This document shows positions 1 to 5,473 of a DNA stretch of 10,966 nucleotides, piece by piece. Source of the stretch: an uncultured Clostridia bacterium (GTDB lineage Bacteria > Bacillota > Clostridia > Christensenellales > Borkfalkiaceae); NCBI GenBank assembly GCA_947587775.1, contig CANPYD010000023.1, positions 1-10,966 of the forward strand, in the 5' to 3' direction. Every line of letters begins with the position of its first letter. Within the stretch, counting starts at the first letter, position 1. The notes under the pieces are model-generated. The model was not told where the DNA came from and made no database searches. It saw only the letters and a list, made by a program, of their open reading frames with translations. A program made the translations under genes and the position numbers.

Positions 1-8
1 CAATCTCT

Positions 9-17
9 ATTATAACA
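9..17 (-). promoter_or_regulatory. candidate extended -10 element for a gene off the left edge
   Basis: Read on the minus strand these bases are TGTTATAAT, an extended -10 (TGN plus TATAAT). The same extended -10 occurs at plsX, and TGCTATAAT at apeA, so the form is used in this genome. No convincing -35 lies 16-18 bp upstream on that strand. If real, it drives a gene to the left of the window, divergent from the lipoprotein gene. Confidence 0.35.
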
Positions 18-49
18 CAGATTTTCGTTTGAACTACTTTTTTTATCCC

Positions 50-91
50 ACCGTTGCACTTGATAGTATAATTCACCGGGTGGGCAACGGT
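50..91. repeat. 8-bp inverted repeat with 26-nt loop, upstream of the lipoprotein promoter
   Basis: ACCGTTGC at 50-57 is the exact reverse complement of GCAACGGT at 84-91. It lies between the candidate leftward promoter and the lipoprotein promoter. It could be a split operator or a hairpin in a leftward-reading leader. A TATAAT sits in the loop (67-72) without a suitable -35. The role is inferred only from position. Confidence 0.3.
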
Positions 92-109
92 TCTAAAATA
101 CCTCAATTA

Positions 110-182
110 TGAAAAATTTTTCACACAAATGCAAATTTTTTGCGAAAAAATCTTGACAATCATATCAGGGGGGGGGTAAAAT
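110..182 (+). promoter_or_regulatory. promoter of the lipoprotein gene with upstream A/T tracts
   Basis: A perfect TTGACA -35 lies at 153-158 and a TAAAAT -10 at 177-182, with an 18-bp spacer. Bases 168-176 of the spacer are nine consecutive Gs. Upstream is a run of A/T tracts: the palindrome TGAAAAATTTTTCA (110-123), GCAAA-TTT-TTTGC (131-143) and a six-A run (145-150). These would suit an UP element or curved DNA. The predicted transcription start is near 189, giving a leader of about 86 nt before the ATG at 275. Because the G run sits in the spacer, loss of one G would give the optimal 17 bp and gain of one would give 19. Confidence 0.7.
168..176 (+). repeat. G9 homopolymer tract inside the promoter spacer
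   Basis: Nine Gs in a row fall between the -35 and -10 hexamers of the lipoprotein promoter, in otherwise AT-rich DNA. Homopolymeric G/C tracts in promoter spacers are established slipped-strand phase-variation switches in some surface genes, for example opc of Neisseria meningitidis and the fim genes of Bordetella. The tract is seen directly; its variability is inferred. Confidence 0.9.
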
Positions 183-274
183 AATAGAAGCATCGATCAT
201 TTCACAGTCTTCATTATCGTGTGGATAAGGCGGAACCGGGGAATGTCGTGCAAAAAATGATAAGGAGAAAGACT

Positions 275-2989
275 ATGAACAAGACAAGAAAGCGTTCTTT
301 CACTGCGCTGCTGTTTGTACTTGCTTCTTTGTTCGTACTTGTCTTGTCGCTGGGCATCTTCTGTGCGTGCGATGAGAGCGCGGGCACGAAAGAGAACGGC
401 ACAACTGAGAGCGCGAGCGGGTCGACGTGGTACTACGGCGACAAAGCGCCCGCAGAGAGCCTCGGCAAGACGGGGGACTATTACCTCAACACCGAGACGC
501 GCGAAAGCTACATCAAGGAAGGCAAGACGTGGCGCGTTGCGGCGGAGGGCGAGGCGTGCAGCTGGCACTACGGCACCGCTGCCCCGGACGAAACCACGGC
601 AGGCGAAGTGAATGACTTCTACCTCGACACGAAGACGGGCAATCTCTATCAGAAGACCGAAGGCGGCTGGAAGCCCATTCTCACCCTCAAAGGCGAAAGC
701 GGCAGAAACGGCGTCATGTGGTTCTCGGGCAAGGGCGTTCCCGGGACGGTCGCCGATGCCTTGGAAAACGACTTCTATCTGGATACAACGACGTTTGACG
801 TCTATCAGTATCATAAGGACGAGAACGGCGCGCTCACATGGGGCGATCCTCTCGGAACGCTCAAGGGCGCCGAGGGACAGGCCGCCAAGGAGCCCATCCA
901 CTTCTATGACGGCTACGGCGATCCCAATTTGACCCATCCCGTCGAAGATCCCCAAGAGGGCGATCTCTTCCTCGGCAGGTTCAGCGGCGTGGACGAACAC
1001 GGCCCGACCGGCGAGGGCAGCGGTTCCCGCCTCTATCGCTACCATGGCGACGAGTGGGAAATGCTCATGGAGAGCATGAACTCGAACGTCATCAGCATCT
1101 ATAATTACGAACAGCTCGTCGCCTTCCGCGACAGCGTTGCGACAAAGGACTATGCGGGGATGGAAGTCCACCTGAAAGCGGACATCGACTTCAATGATGT
1201 GGAACCCGCAAGCCTTCACCGCGCCGCCGCAGCGCTCGCTGCAACCGACTGGACCCCCATCGGAACGTCAGATCACCCCTTCAAGGGCATCTTCGACGGC
1301 GAAGGGAATACGATCAAGAACTTTTCGACAACGGTATCGACGGATGCGACGGAAGTCGGATTCTTCGGAAATATCGACGGCGCAACCATTCAGAACCTGC
1401 ACTTTGTGGATGTTACCGTGGATGCGACGAAAGTTGACAGCAGTACCGAAGATAAGTTCGTCGGCGGAGTCGTCGTCGGACAGGCGCAGGGCGATGTCAC
1501 GGTGAAGAATGTCACCGTCTCGAATGCCACCGTAAATACGGCAGAGGGAACGACGGAGGAGAATGCTCCTGCCGTCGGCGGTCTTGTCGGCAAGCTCGGG
1601 AGTACGGATTCCGAGAAAGAGACGACGCTCAAAGTCGAGGGCAGTTCCGTCGAGGGGAGCGGCACGACCGATCTCGTCGCCGACAAAGAGGCGGTTTCGC
1701 CGGAGAACGTCACGATCATCGATTCCTCTGTCACGGACGGCGAAGGCAATAAAACGGCTTGGGACGAGGGCGGAAATCACTATGCGGAAGACGAAGACGA
1801 GAATCGTACTTACTTTGTCGGCTCCGCAGCGGATCTCGAGAACCTTCTTTCCACGGCAGAAGCGGGCAAACCCGTCAGCGTGACCCTCGAGAGCGACCTT
1901 ACTTTGGACGGAAGTGCGCCTCTTGCTGTCGGCGCAGACCTCACGATCGACGTCGGTGAGAACAATCTCACCGTGAAATCGCAGGGCACCAATGCGGGGA
2001 TCCAGGTCGAAGCAGGAAAGAACCTCACGATCAAAGGCGCGGAGAACGGAAAAGTTTCTTTGGACAGTGCGTCGAGCAAGCCCGCCATTTCGGTAAAGGG
2101 CAGCGACGCAACCTTGGATATTCAGGGCGCGGATGTCAGCGTAAAGAATACGAATAGCGGTAATTCTCCCGCAATCGTGGCGGAAAAAGGCGCCTCGGTG
2201 AATATCGGCGGCGGCTCCAAGATCACCGTCGAAGGGCAAGGACGCAATTCTGCTTATAAGGAACCGCAATTTGCAAAAGTTACAGGCAACAATTCGACCA
2301 TTAACATTGATGACGAAAATACCGTAATTGATTTGGATAATGCTACTGGAATCTATGCGGAAAACAATGGAACGATCAACTTCAAGAATGGCACGCTCAA
2401 CATGACGGGCGGCAGTTGCTGTGTCGGACTTGGTTTGGGCGCGGGCGCAGGGAACATTGTGTTCTCGGGCGGAACTATCAATATTACAGGCGAAATTACA
2501 GGAAAGCATGCAGCAGGCGAAGGATTGGAAAATGTAGCAATTGCTATAGGAAGTACTCAAGAGGAATGTAATGGCGCAGAAGTAATCGTTAGCGGTGGGG
2601 TTATCAACCTTGCCCCCACAGCGGGAATTGCAATCGCATTCGGCGGTGCAGGTGCGGATGGTAGAAGTGAAGTGCATGCAGGGGGCGGCGTTAAAATCAA
2701 CTTAAATGCAGTACAAGACGGAAAAGCATATGCTGCTTCCAGTACGCAAGGGGATCCCGGTTTGGTCATTTATTTATATAATGATACGTATATAACAGGT
2801 GAGGATGAGGTACAGAACTTCAAAGTGCCCCAATTGCGTGAACATATAGCGGGAGGCCTGTGGGGTCTTTGTGGAGCCTCTGTTGGTTTTTATGATGGTA
2901 CAGATCCCAATGTGGGTAGAGAGAAAAAAGATTTGGCCGATGACTACCCCGAATACACCAAAAAGGCAATGGGAATCGTCACCGAATAA
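275..2989 (+). CDS. large surface lipoprotein with four W-[YF]-G/GD[FY]YL modules and a beta-helix stalk
   Basis: Predicted 904-residue exported lipoprotein. The start at 275 is chosen because AAGGAG (262-267) lies 7 nt upstream; the in-frame GTG at 221 lacks a ribosome binding site. Residues 1-32 are a lipoprotein signal: KTRKR, a long Leu/Val core, then FCAC with Cys32 as the likely lipidated residue. Residues about 52-265 hold four degenerate modules beginning at W52, W97, W149 and H209. Each has an aromatic-Gly start, then G-D/N-D-[FY]-[YF]-L-[DN]-T, then Y and usually W. Short Gly-X-Y-like pieces (GESGRNG, GAEGQ) follow modules 2 and 3. Residues about 276-460 resemble GLUG/M26-type repeats (WTPIG at 326, FDGEGNTI near 340). 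The remainder is rich in short beta-strand and Gly/Asn turns, typical of a right-handed parallel beta-helix. No LPXTG sorting signal is seen. It is probably an adhesin or glycan-binding protein; the ligand is unknown. The last third has a clearly lower GC content. Confidence 0.88.
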   Translation: MNKTRKRSFTALLFVLASLFVLVLSLGIFCACDESAGTKENGTTESASGSTWYYGDKAPAESLGKTGDYYLNTETRESYIKEGKTWRVAAEGEACSWHYGTAAPDETTAGEVNDFYLDTKTGNLYQKTEGGWKPILTLKGESGRNGVMWFSGKGVPGTVADALENDFYLDTTTFDVYQYHKDENGALTWGDPLGTLKGAEGQAAKEPIHFYDGYGDPNLTHPVEDPQEGDLFLGRFSGVDEHGPTGEGSGSRLYRYHGDEWEMLMESMNSNVISIYNYEQLVAFRDSVATKDYAGMEVHLKADIDFNDVEPASLHRAAAALAATDWTPIGTSDHPFKGIFDGEGNTIKNFSTTVSTDATEVGFFGNIDGATIQNLHFVDVTVDATKVDSSTEDKFVGGVVVGQAQGDVTVKNVTVSNATVNTAEGTTEENAPAVGGLVGKLGSTDSEKETTLKVEGSSVEGSGTTDLVADKEAVSPENVTIIDSSVTDGEGNKTAWDEGGNHYAEDEDENRTYFVGSAADLENLLSTAEAGKPVSVTLESDLTLDGSAPLAVGADLTIDVGENNLTVKSQGTNAGIQVEAGKNLTIKGAENGKVSLDSASSKPAISVKGSDATLDIQGADVSVKNTNSGNSPAIVAEKGASVNIGGGSKITVEGQGRNSAYKEPQFAKVTGNNSTINIDDENTVIDLDNATGIYAENNGTINFKNGTLNMTGGSCCVGLGLGAGAGNIVFSGGTINITGEITGKHAAGEGLENVAIAIGSTQEECNGAEVIVSGGVINLAPTAGIAIAFGGAGADGRSEVHAGGGVKINLNAVQDGKAYAASSTQGDPGLVIYLYNDTYITGEDEVQNFKVPQLREHIAGGLWGLCGASVGFYDGTDPNVGREKKDLADDYPEYTKKAMGIVTE

Positions 2990-3010
2990 TCGCTCTTCCG
3001 AAAAATTACG

Positions 3011-3044
3011 CAAGGCTCCTCTTCAACGGGGAGCCTTGTTTTTT
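3011..3044 (+). terminator. intrinsic terminator of the lipoprotein gene
   Basis: CAAGGCTCC (3011-3019) pairs perfectly with GGAGCCTTG (3030-3038) and is followed at once by six Ts (3039-3044). It begins 21 nt after the lipoprotein stop codon. This is a strong, classic Rho-independent terminator. Confidence 0.93.
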
Positions 3045-3077
3045 GCCGCGGGGCGGGAAAGGTTGTGAGCACCCTTT

Positions 3078-3227
3078 CGCATTCCCAAAATACGTCATGC
3101 TGAGCCGTGCATAGCTTCTGATTACGTCATGCTGAGCCGCCGCTGCTCTTGCGGCGAGTCGAAGCATCACCTTATTGTAATGCGGTGACCCTTCGACTAC
3201 GCTCAGGGTGACATGATTGGGAATGCG
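3078..3227. repeat. ~150-bp palindromic element with 11-bp terminal inverted repeats
   Basis: CGCATTCCCAA (3078-3088) is the exact reverse complement of TTGGGAATGCG (3217-3227). Inside are two direct copies of TACGTCATGCTGAGCCG (3091-3107 and 3123-3139). GTCATGCTGAGC and GCTCAGGGTGAC (3201-3212) form a partial inner inverted pair, and there is a GCCGC/GCGGC hairpin (3136-3155). No open reading frame of note and no clear target-site duplication was found. The architecture resembles a MITE or dispersed intergenic palindrome. Similar 'GTCA..CTGAGC / GTCGAA' motifs recur in intergenic repeats of many bacteria from general knowledge. Copy number in this genome cannot be seen from one window. Confidence 0.6.
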
Positions 3228-3257
3228 GGCGGGGGGCGGCGTAATCGGGGACGACAC

Positions 3258-3297
3258 CCCCTCAGTCACGTGCCCTTGCGTGACTGAGGGGTTTTTT
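3258..3297 (+). terminator. perfect 13-bp hairpin with T6 tail, terminator-like and possibly repeat-borne
   Basis: CCCCTCAGTCACG (3258-3270) pairs perfectly with CGTGACTGAGGGG (3279-3291) around an 8-nt loop, and six Ts follow (3292-3297). By structure it is an excellent plus-strand terminator. However, no plus-strand gene ends here, since the lipoprotein is already terminated at 3044. It is therefore more likely part of a dispersed repeat or a backup terminator. Confidence 0.75.
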
Positions 3298-3310
3298 AGA
3301 AACCCTATCC

Positions 3311-3344
3311 CCCGCTGCGCGGGTACTTCCCCTAAGAGGGGAAG
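3311..3344. repeat. two adjacent hairpins in the repeat island
   Basis: CCCGC-TGC-GCGGG (3311-3323) is followed directly by CTTCCCCT-AAG-AGGGGAAG (3326-3344). Purine-rich DNA (3345-3380) then leads to the terminator of the minus-strand gene. No coding potential is visible. Together with 3078-3297 this makes the whole 3045-3386 stretch repeat-derived noncoding DNA. Confidence 0.55.
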
Positions 3345-3386
3345 CAAGAGGCGAAGGCAAGGGGGAGCCGAGGGAAATGAGAAATA

Positions 3387-3412
3387 AAAAAAGCGCCGGG
3401 AGGCGCTTTTTT
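3387..3412. terminator. bidirectional terminator after apeA
   Basis: A6-GCGCC (3387-3397) pairs with GGCGC-T6 (3402-3412) around a GGGA loop. The A and T runs make it functional on both strands. It lies 7 nt past the stop of the minus-strand aminopeptidase gene and would also stop plus-strand transcripts coming through the repeat island. Confidence 0.92.
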
Positions 3413-3419
3413 CAAATGC

Positions 3420-4817
3420 TTATTTCATAAATGCCAAAAATGCCTTGTAGTTGCTGTAAAGGTCGGCTTTGGAAATAACTTCCCACGGGGCGTGCATCGA
3501 GATGACGGGAACGCCTAAATCCACGGTGTCGATATTGAGATTTGCGATGAACTTCGCGACCGTGCCGCCGCCGCCGATGTCCACCTTGCCGAGTTCCGCC
3601 GTCTGCCAGACGACGCCCTCTTCCGCAAACATCTTCCTGACTTCGCCGATGAATTCGGCGTTTGCGTCGTTGCTTCCGCTCTTGCCGCGGGAGCCCGTGA
3701 ACTTGCACATCGCCGTGCCGCAGGAAAGAATGGCGGCGTTCATCTTCTCATACACGTTTGCGAAATTGGGGTCATACGCCGCCGTGACGTCCGAGGAGAG
3801 GCACTTGGAAGCCGCTCTCACCTTGCGGAAGTTCGCCCCGAGGGCGATGGAGATCTCTTCCATGAGATCTTCATACACTTTGGACTGGATCCCCGTGTTG
3901 CCCTCGCTGCCGATCTCCTCTTTGTCGACGAGCATGGCGAGCACGGTGTGCGGCGTCTCGTTGTCGAGGACTGCCGTAAGGGCGGGATAGGCGCAGACTC
4001 TGTCGTCATGCCCGTAGGCGCCGATGAGCGCCCTGTCGAACCCGACGTCCCGCGCGGGATAGGCGGGGACGGCCGAGAGTTCCGCCGAGAGGAAATCCTC
4101 TTCGCACATGCCGTACTTTTCATGCAGAATGGAGAGGACGGTGAGCTTGATCTTATCGCTCACTTCCTCGTCGGGATAGGGAAGCCCGCCCACGAGGACG
4201 TTGAGCTGTTCGCCCTCGATGAGTTTGTTGGCGTGGCCGCTCATCTGCTCCTGCCCGAGGTGGGGGAGAAGGTCGTTGATGTAGAACACGGGGTCGCCCG
4301 CATCCTCGCCGACGCGGATCTCAACCTTTGTGCCGTCCTTTAAGACGACGGCGCCGTGCAGGGCGAGCGGGATCGCTGTCCACTGGTATTTTTTGATCCC
4401 GCCGTAGTAATGCGTCTTCAAAAACGCCATGCCGCTGTCCTCATAGAGCGGATTTTGCTTGATATCCACGCGGGGCGCGTCGATATGGGAAGCGATGATG
4501 CGGATGCCGTCCTCTTCGAGGGGAAGAGACCCCACGCGGAACACGACGACGGATTTGCCGCGGTTGACGAAGTACTTTTTATCGCCCGCCTTCAGCGGAT
4601 CGCCGAATTTGTACTCCGAAAATCCCTTTTCCTTCGCGAGCGCGACGCTCGCGGCGCAGGCTTCCCGCTCCGTCTTTGCGGCGTCGAGAAATGCCTTGTA
4701 GCCTTCCGCATAGTCGAAGATCGCCTGTTTCTCCTCTTTGGAAGCGGCTTCGAAGTAGTTCTGTTTCTTGTAAGAAAGCTCTTTCATGAGCTTTTGCCCT
4801 TTGGTTTTTTCGGACAT
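3420..4817 (-). CDS. apeA: M18 family aminopeptidase (ApeA type)
   Basis: A cytosolic dinuclear-zinc aminopeptidase that removes N-terminal residues from peptides, probably in peptide turnover. The 465 residues match full length for this family. Expected M18 active-site positions are present: SHIDAPR with H111 and D113, GHDDR with bridging D271, DKEEIGSEG with general base E300 and metal ligand E301, SSDVTAAYDPNF with D343, and ISMHAPWE with H442. These residue roles come from family alignment by eye. The start has GGAGGG (4822-4827) 4 nt upstream. The gene stands alone: its own promoter (4853-4881) and terminator (3387-3412) separate it from mazF. It has no signal peptide or membrane segment. 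Substrate preference (acidic or other residues) cannot be told from sequence. Confidence 0.93.
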   Translation of the reverse strand: MSEKTKGQKLMKELSYKKQNYFEAASKEEKQAIFDYAEGYKAFLDAAKTEREACAASVALAKEKGFSEYKFGDPLKAGDKKYFVNRGKSVVVFRVGSLPLEEDGIRIIASHIDAPRVDIKQNPLYEDSGMAFLKTHYYGGIKKYQWTAIPLALHGAVVLKDGTKVEIRVGEDAGDPVFYINDLLPHLGQEQMSGHANKLIEGEQLNVLVGGLPYPDEEVSDKIKLTVLSILHEKYGMCEEDFLSAELSAVPAYPARDVGFDRALIGAYGHDDRVCAYPALTAVLDNETPHTVLAMLVDKEEIGSEGNTGIQSKVYEDLMEEISIALGANFRKVRAASKCLSSDVTAAYDPNFANVYEKMNAAILSCGTAMCKFTGSRGKSGSNDANAEFIGEVRKMFAEEGVVWQTAELGKVDIGGGGTVAKFIANLNIDTVDLGVPVISMHAPWEVISKADLYSNYKAFLAFMK

Positions 4818-4852
4818 GATACCCTCCGTTGTTTTCTTTTTTTATACCACAG

Positions 4853-4881
4853 ATTATAGCACAATAAACGGTTGGGGGCAA
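4853..4881 (-). promoter_or_regulatory. apeA promoter
   Basis: On the minus strand TTGCCC (4876-4881) and TATAAT (4853-4858) are separated by exactly 17 bp. A TG at the extended -10 position gives TGCTATAAT. The leader before the apeA ATG at 4817 is about 30 nt. The -35 hexamer starts next to the T tail of the mazF terminator, so the two genes are transcribed separately. Confidence 0.78.
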
Positions 4882-4882
4882 G

Positions 4883-4904
4883 AGAAAACCGCCCTTGCGG
4901 GCGG
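4883..4904 (-). terminator. intrinsic terminator of mazF
   Basis: On the minus strand CCGCCC-GCAA-GGGCGG is followed by TTTTCT. The stem has six perfect GC-rich pairs capped by a GNRA-type tetraloop. It lies about 23 nt after the mazF stop codon and ends where the apeA promoter begins. Confidence 0.85.
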
Positions 4905-4927
4905 ATTCCTTTGAGAATTTGGAAAAA

Positions 4928-5278
4928 TCACACGCTTTCTCCGAAGCCGAGGCTGATGAGAATGGCGCGGTTGACGCGCGACATCGTGGCGGGAGGAAGC
5001 TCTCCGATGCGCGACATGAGACGTTTTTTATCGATGGTGCGGATCTGTTCGAGAAGGATGACGCTGTCCTTTGCGAGTCCGAAGGCGGAGGGCAGCTCGA
5101 TGTGTGTGGGGAGCCTCGCCTTGTGGATCTTGCTCGTTACCGCCGCCGCGATCACGGTGGGGGAATATTTGTTTCCCGTGTCGTTCTGCACGACGAGCAC
5201 GGGGCGCACGCCGCCCTGTTCGCTCCCCACAACGGGGCTCAGATCCGCATAATAGAGTTCTCCGCGTTTGACGATCAT
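4928..5278 (-). CDS. mazF: MazF/NdoA (PemK-family) mRNA interferase toxin, solitary
   Basis: The family cleaves single-stranded RNA at short specific sequences. The 116 residues equal the length of Bacillus NdoA/EndoA and resemble it closely throughout: MIVKRGELYYADLSPVVGSE, GGVRPVLVVQND, LPTHIEL, SVILLEQIRTIDKKRL. The catalytic pair is intact at R25 and T48 (numbering shared with NdoA), so an active RNase is expected. AAAGAGG (5284-5290) lies 5 nt before the ATG. No antitoxin precedes it: only 195 bp separate it from the divergent plsX, with no antitoxin-sized frame on this strand. An antitoxin encoded elsewhere, or control at the RNA level, would be needed. The target sequence cannot be predicted. 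It forms a one-gene unit with its own -10 (5371-5376) and terminator (4883-4904). Confidence 0.93.
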   Translation of the reverse strand: MIVKRGELYYADLSPVVGSEQGGVRPVLVVQNDTGNKYSPTVIAAAVTSKIHKARLPTHIELPSAFGLAKDSVILLEQIRTIDKKRLMSRIGELPPATMSRVNRAILISLGFGESV

Positions 5279-5283
5279 AGTTA

Positions 5284-5340
5284 CCTCTTTGGTGAGCCTT
5301 CCGCTATCATTCTATGTAGCGGGAAAGAGGCATGCTCACC
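5284..5340 (-). promoter_or_regulatory. mazF leader with two mutually exclusive stems, one hiding the ribosome binding site
   Basis: In the minus-strand RNA, GGUGAGC (5340-5334) pairs with GCUCACC (5297-5291), leaving the ribosome binding site free. Alternatively CCUCUUU (5330-5324) pairs perfectly with the ribosome binding site AAAGAGG (5290-5284). The two stems cross topologically, so only one can form at a time. An inner hairpin, CCGCUA (5322-5317) with UAGCGG (5306-5301), fits both. A short frame, AUG to UGA (5333-5307, peptide MPLSRYIE), overlaps the anti-ribosome-binding arm. Complementarity is seen; switching is inferred. Confidence 0.5.
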
Positions 5341-5343
5341 GCA

Positions 5344-5357
5344 GTCAAAGTTTTGAC
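5344..5357. promoter_or_regulatory. operator-like palindrome GTCAAA-N2-TTTGAC
   Basis: A perfect two-fold symmetric site with 6-bp arms. It lies 14-27 bp downstream of the mazF -10 on the transcribed side, about +8 to +21, where a bound repressor would block mazF transcription. No regulator gene is in the window. Confidence 0.4.
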
Positions 5358-5370
5358 AGGATCTCCCCCG

Positions 5371-5376
5371 ATTATA
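5371..5376 (-). promoter_or_regulatory. candidate -10 of the mazF promoter
   Basis: A perfect TATAAT on the minus strand. No good -35 hexamer lies 16-18 bp upstream; the region is A-rich. If used, transcription would start near 5364 and give a leader of about 86 nt containing the alternative stems. The weak -35 suggests activator dependence or low basal expression. Confidence 0.5.
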
Positions 5377-5409
5377 CCTTCTTCATTTTCGGGTTTTTCG
5401 TTGAAAAGG

Positions 5410-5438
5410 TTTACTTTTCCGAAAAAAACTGTTATAAT
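5410..5438 (+). promoter_or_regulatory. promoter of the plsX-rnc-smc operon
   Basis: TTTACT (5410-5415) and TATAAT (5433-5438) are 17 bp apart, with TG at 5430-5431 giving the extended -10 TGTTATAAT. The start codon of plsX is 35 nt beyond the -10. No FapR-like operator, which controls plsX in Bacillus, was recognised here. Confidence 0.75.
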
Positions 5439-5473
5439 AATTCCGTATCGCTGTATGCCAAGGAGATATCAAA

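Noticed and set aside
67..72. TATAAT as a plus-strand promoter
   Set aside because: No acceptable -35 at 16-18 bp spacing (best is TTATCC, 3 of 6 matches) and no extended -10 TG.
221..274. Upstream GTG start adding 18 residues to the lipoprotein
   Set aside because: There is no ribosome binding site before it, and the extra residues precede a complete signal peptide that starts naturally at 275 behind AAGGAG.
197..1219. Antisense frame of 340 codons across the lipoprotein N terminus
   Set aside because: It is a shadow of the sense frame, overlaps the sense promoter region, and shows no signature.
1268..2677. Antisense frame of 469 codons inside the lipoprotein gene
   Set aside because: The sense strand encodes a coherent signal peptide and repeat architecture; the antisense product has no recognisable motif and no supported start.
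3091..3139. Possible CRISPR repeats (two 17-bp direct copies)
   Set aside because: There are only two copies, lying within an inverted-repeat element, with no regular spacer array and no cas genes.
5353..5358. Plus-strand TTGACA as an additional plsX -35
   Set aside because: No -10 lies 16-18 bp downstream; the nearest TATAC-like bases are only 13-14 bp away. The bases belong to the GTCAAA/TTTGAC palindrome.
5279..5473. Hidden antitoxin gene upstream of mazF
   Set aside because: Stops interrupt the minus strand and the space is too short for a typical 70-90 residue antitoxin. Only an eight-codon leader frame is found.
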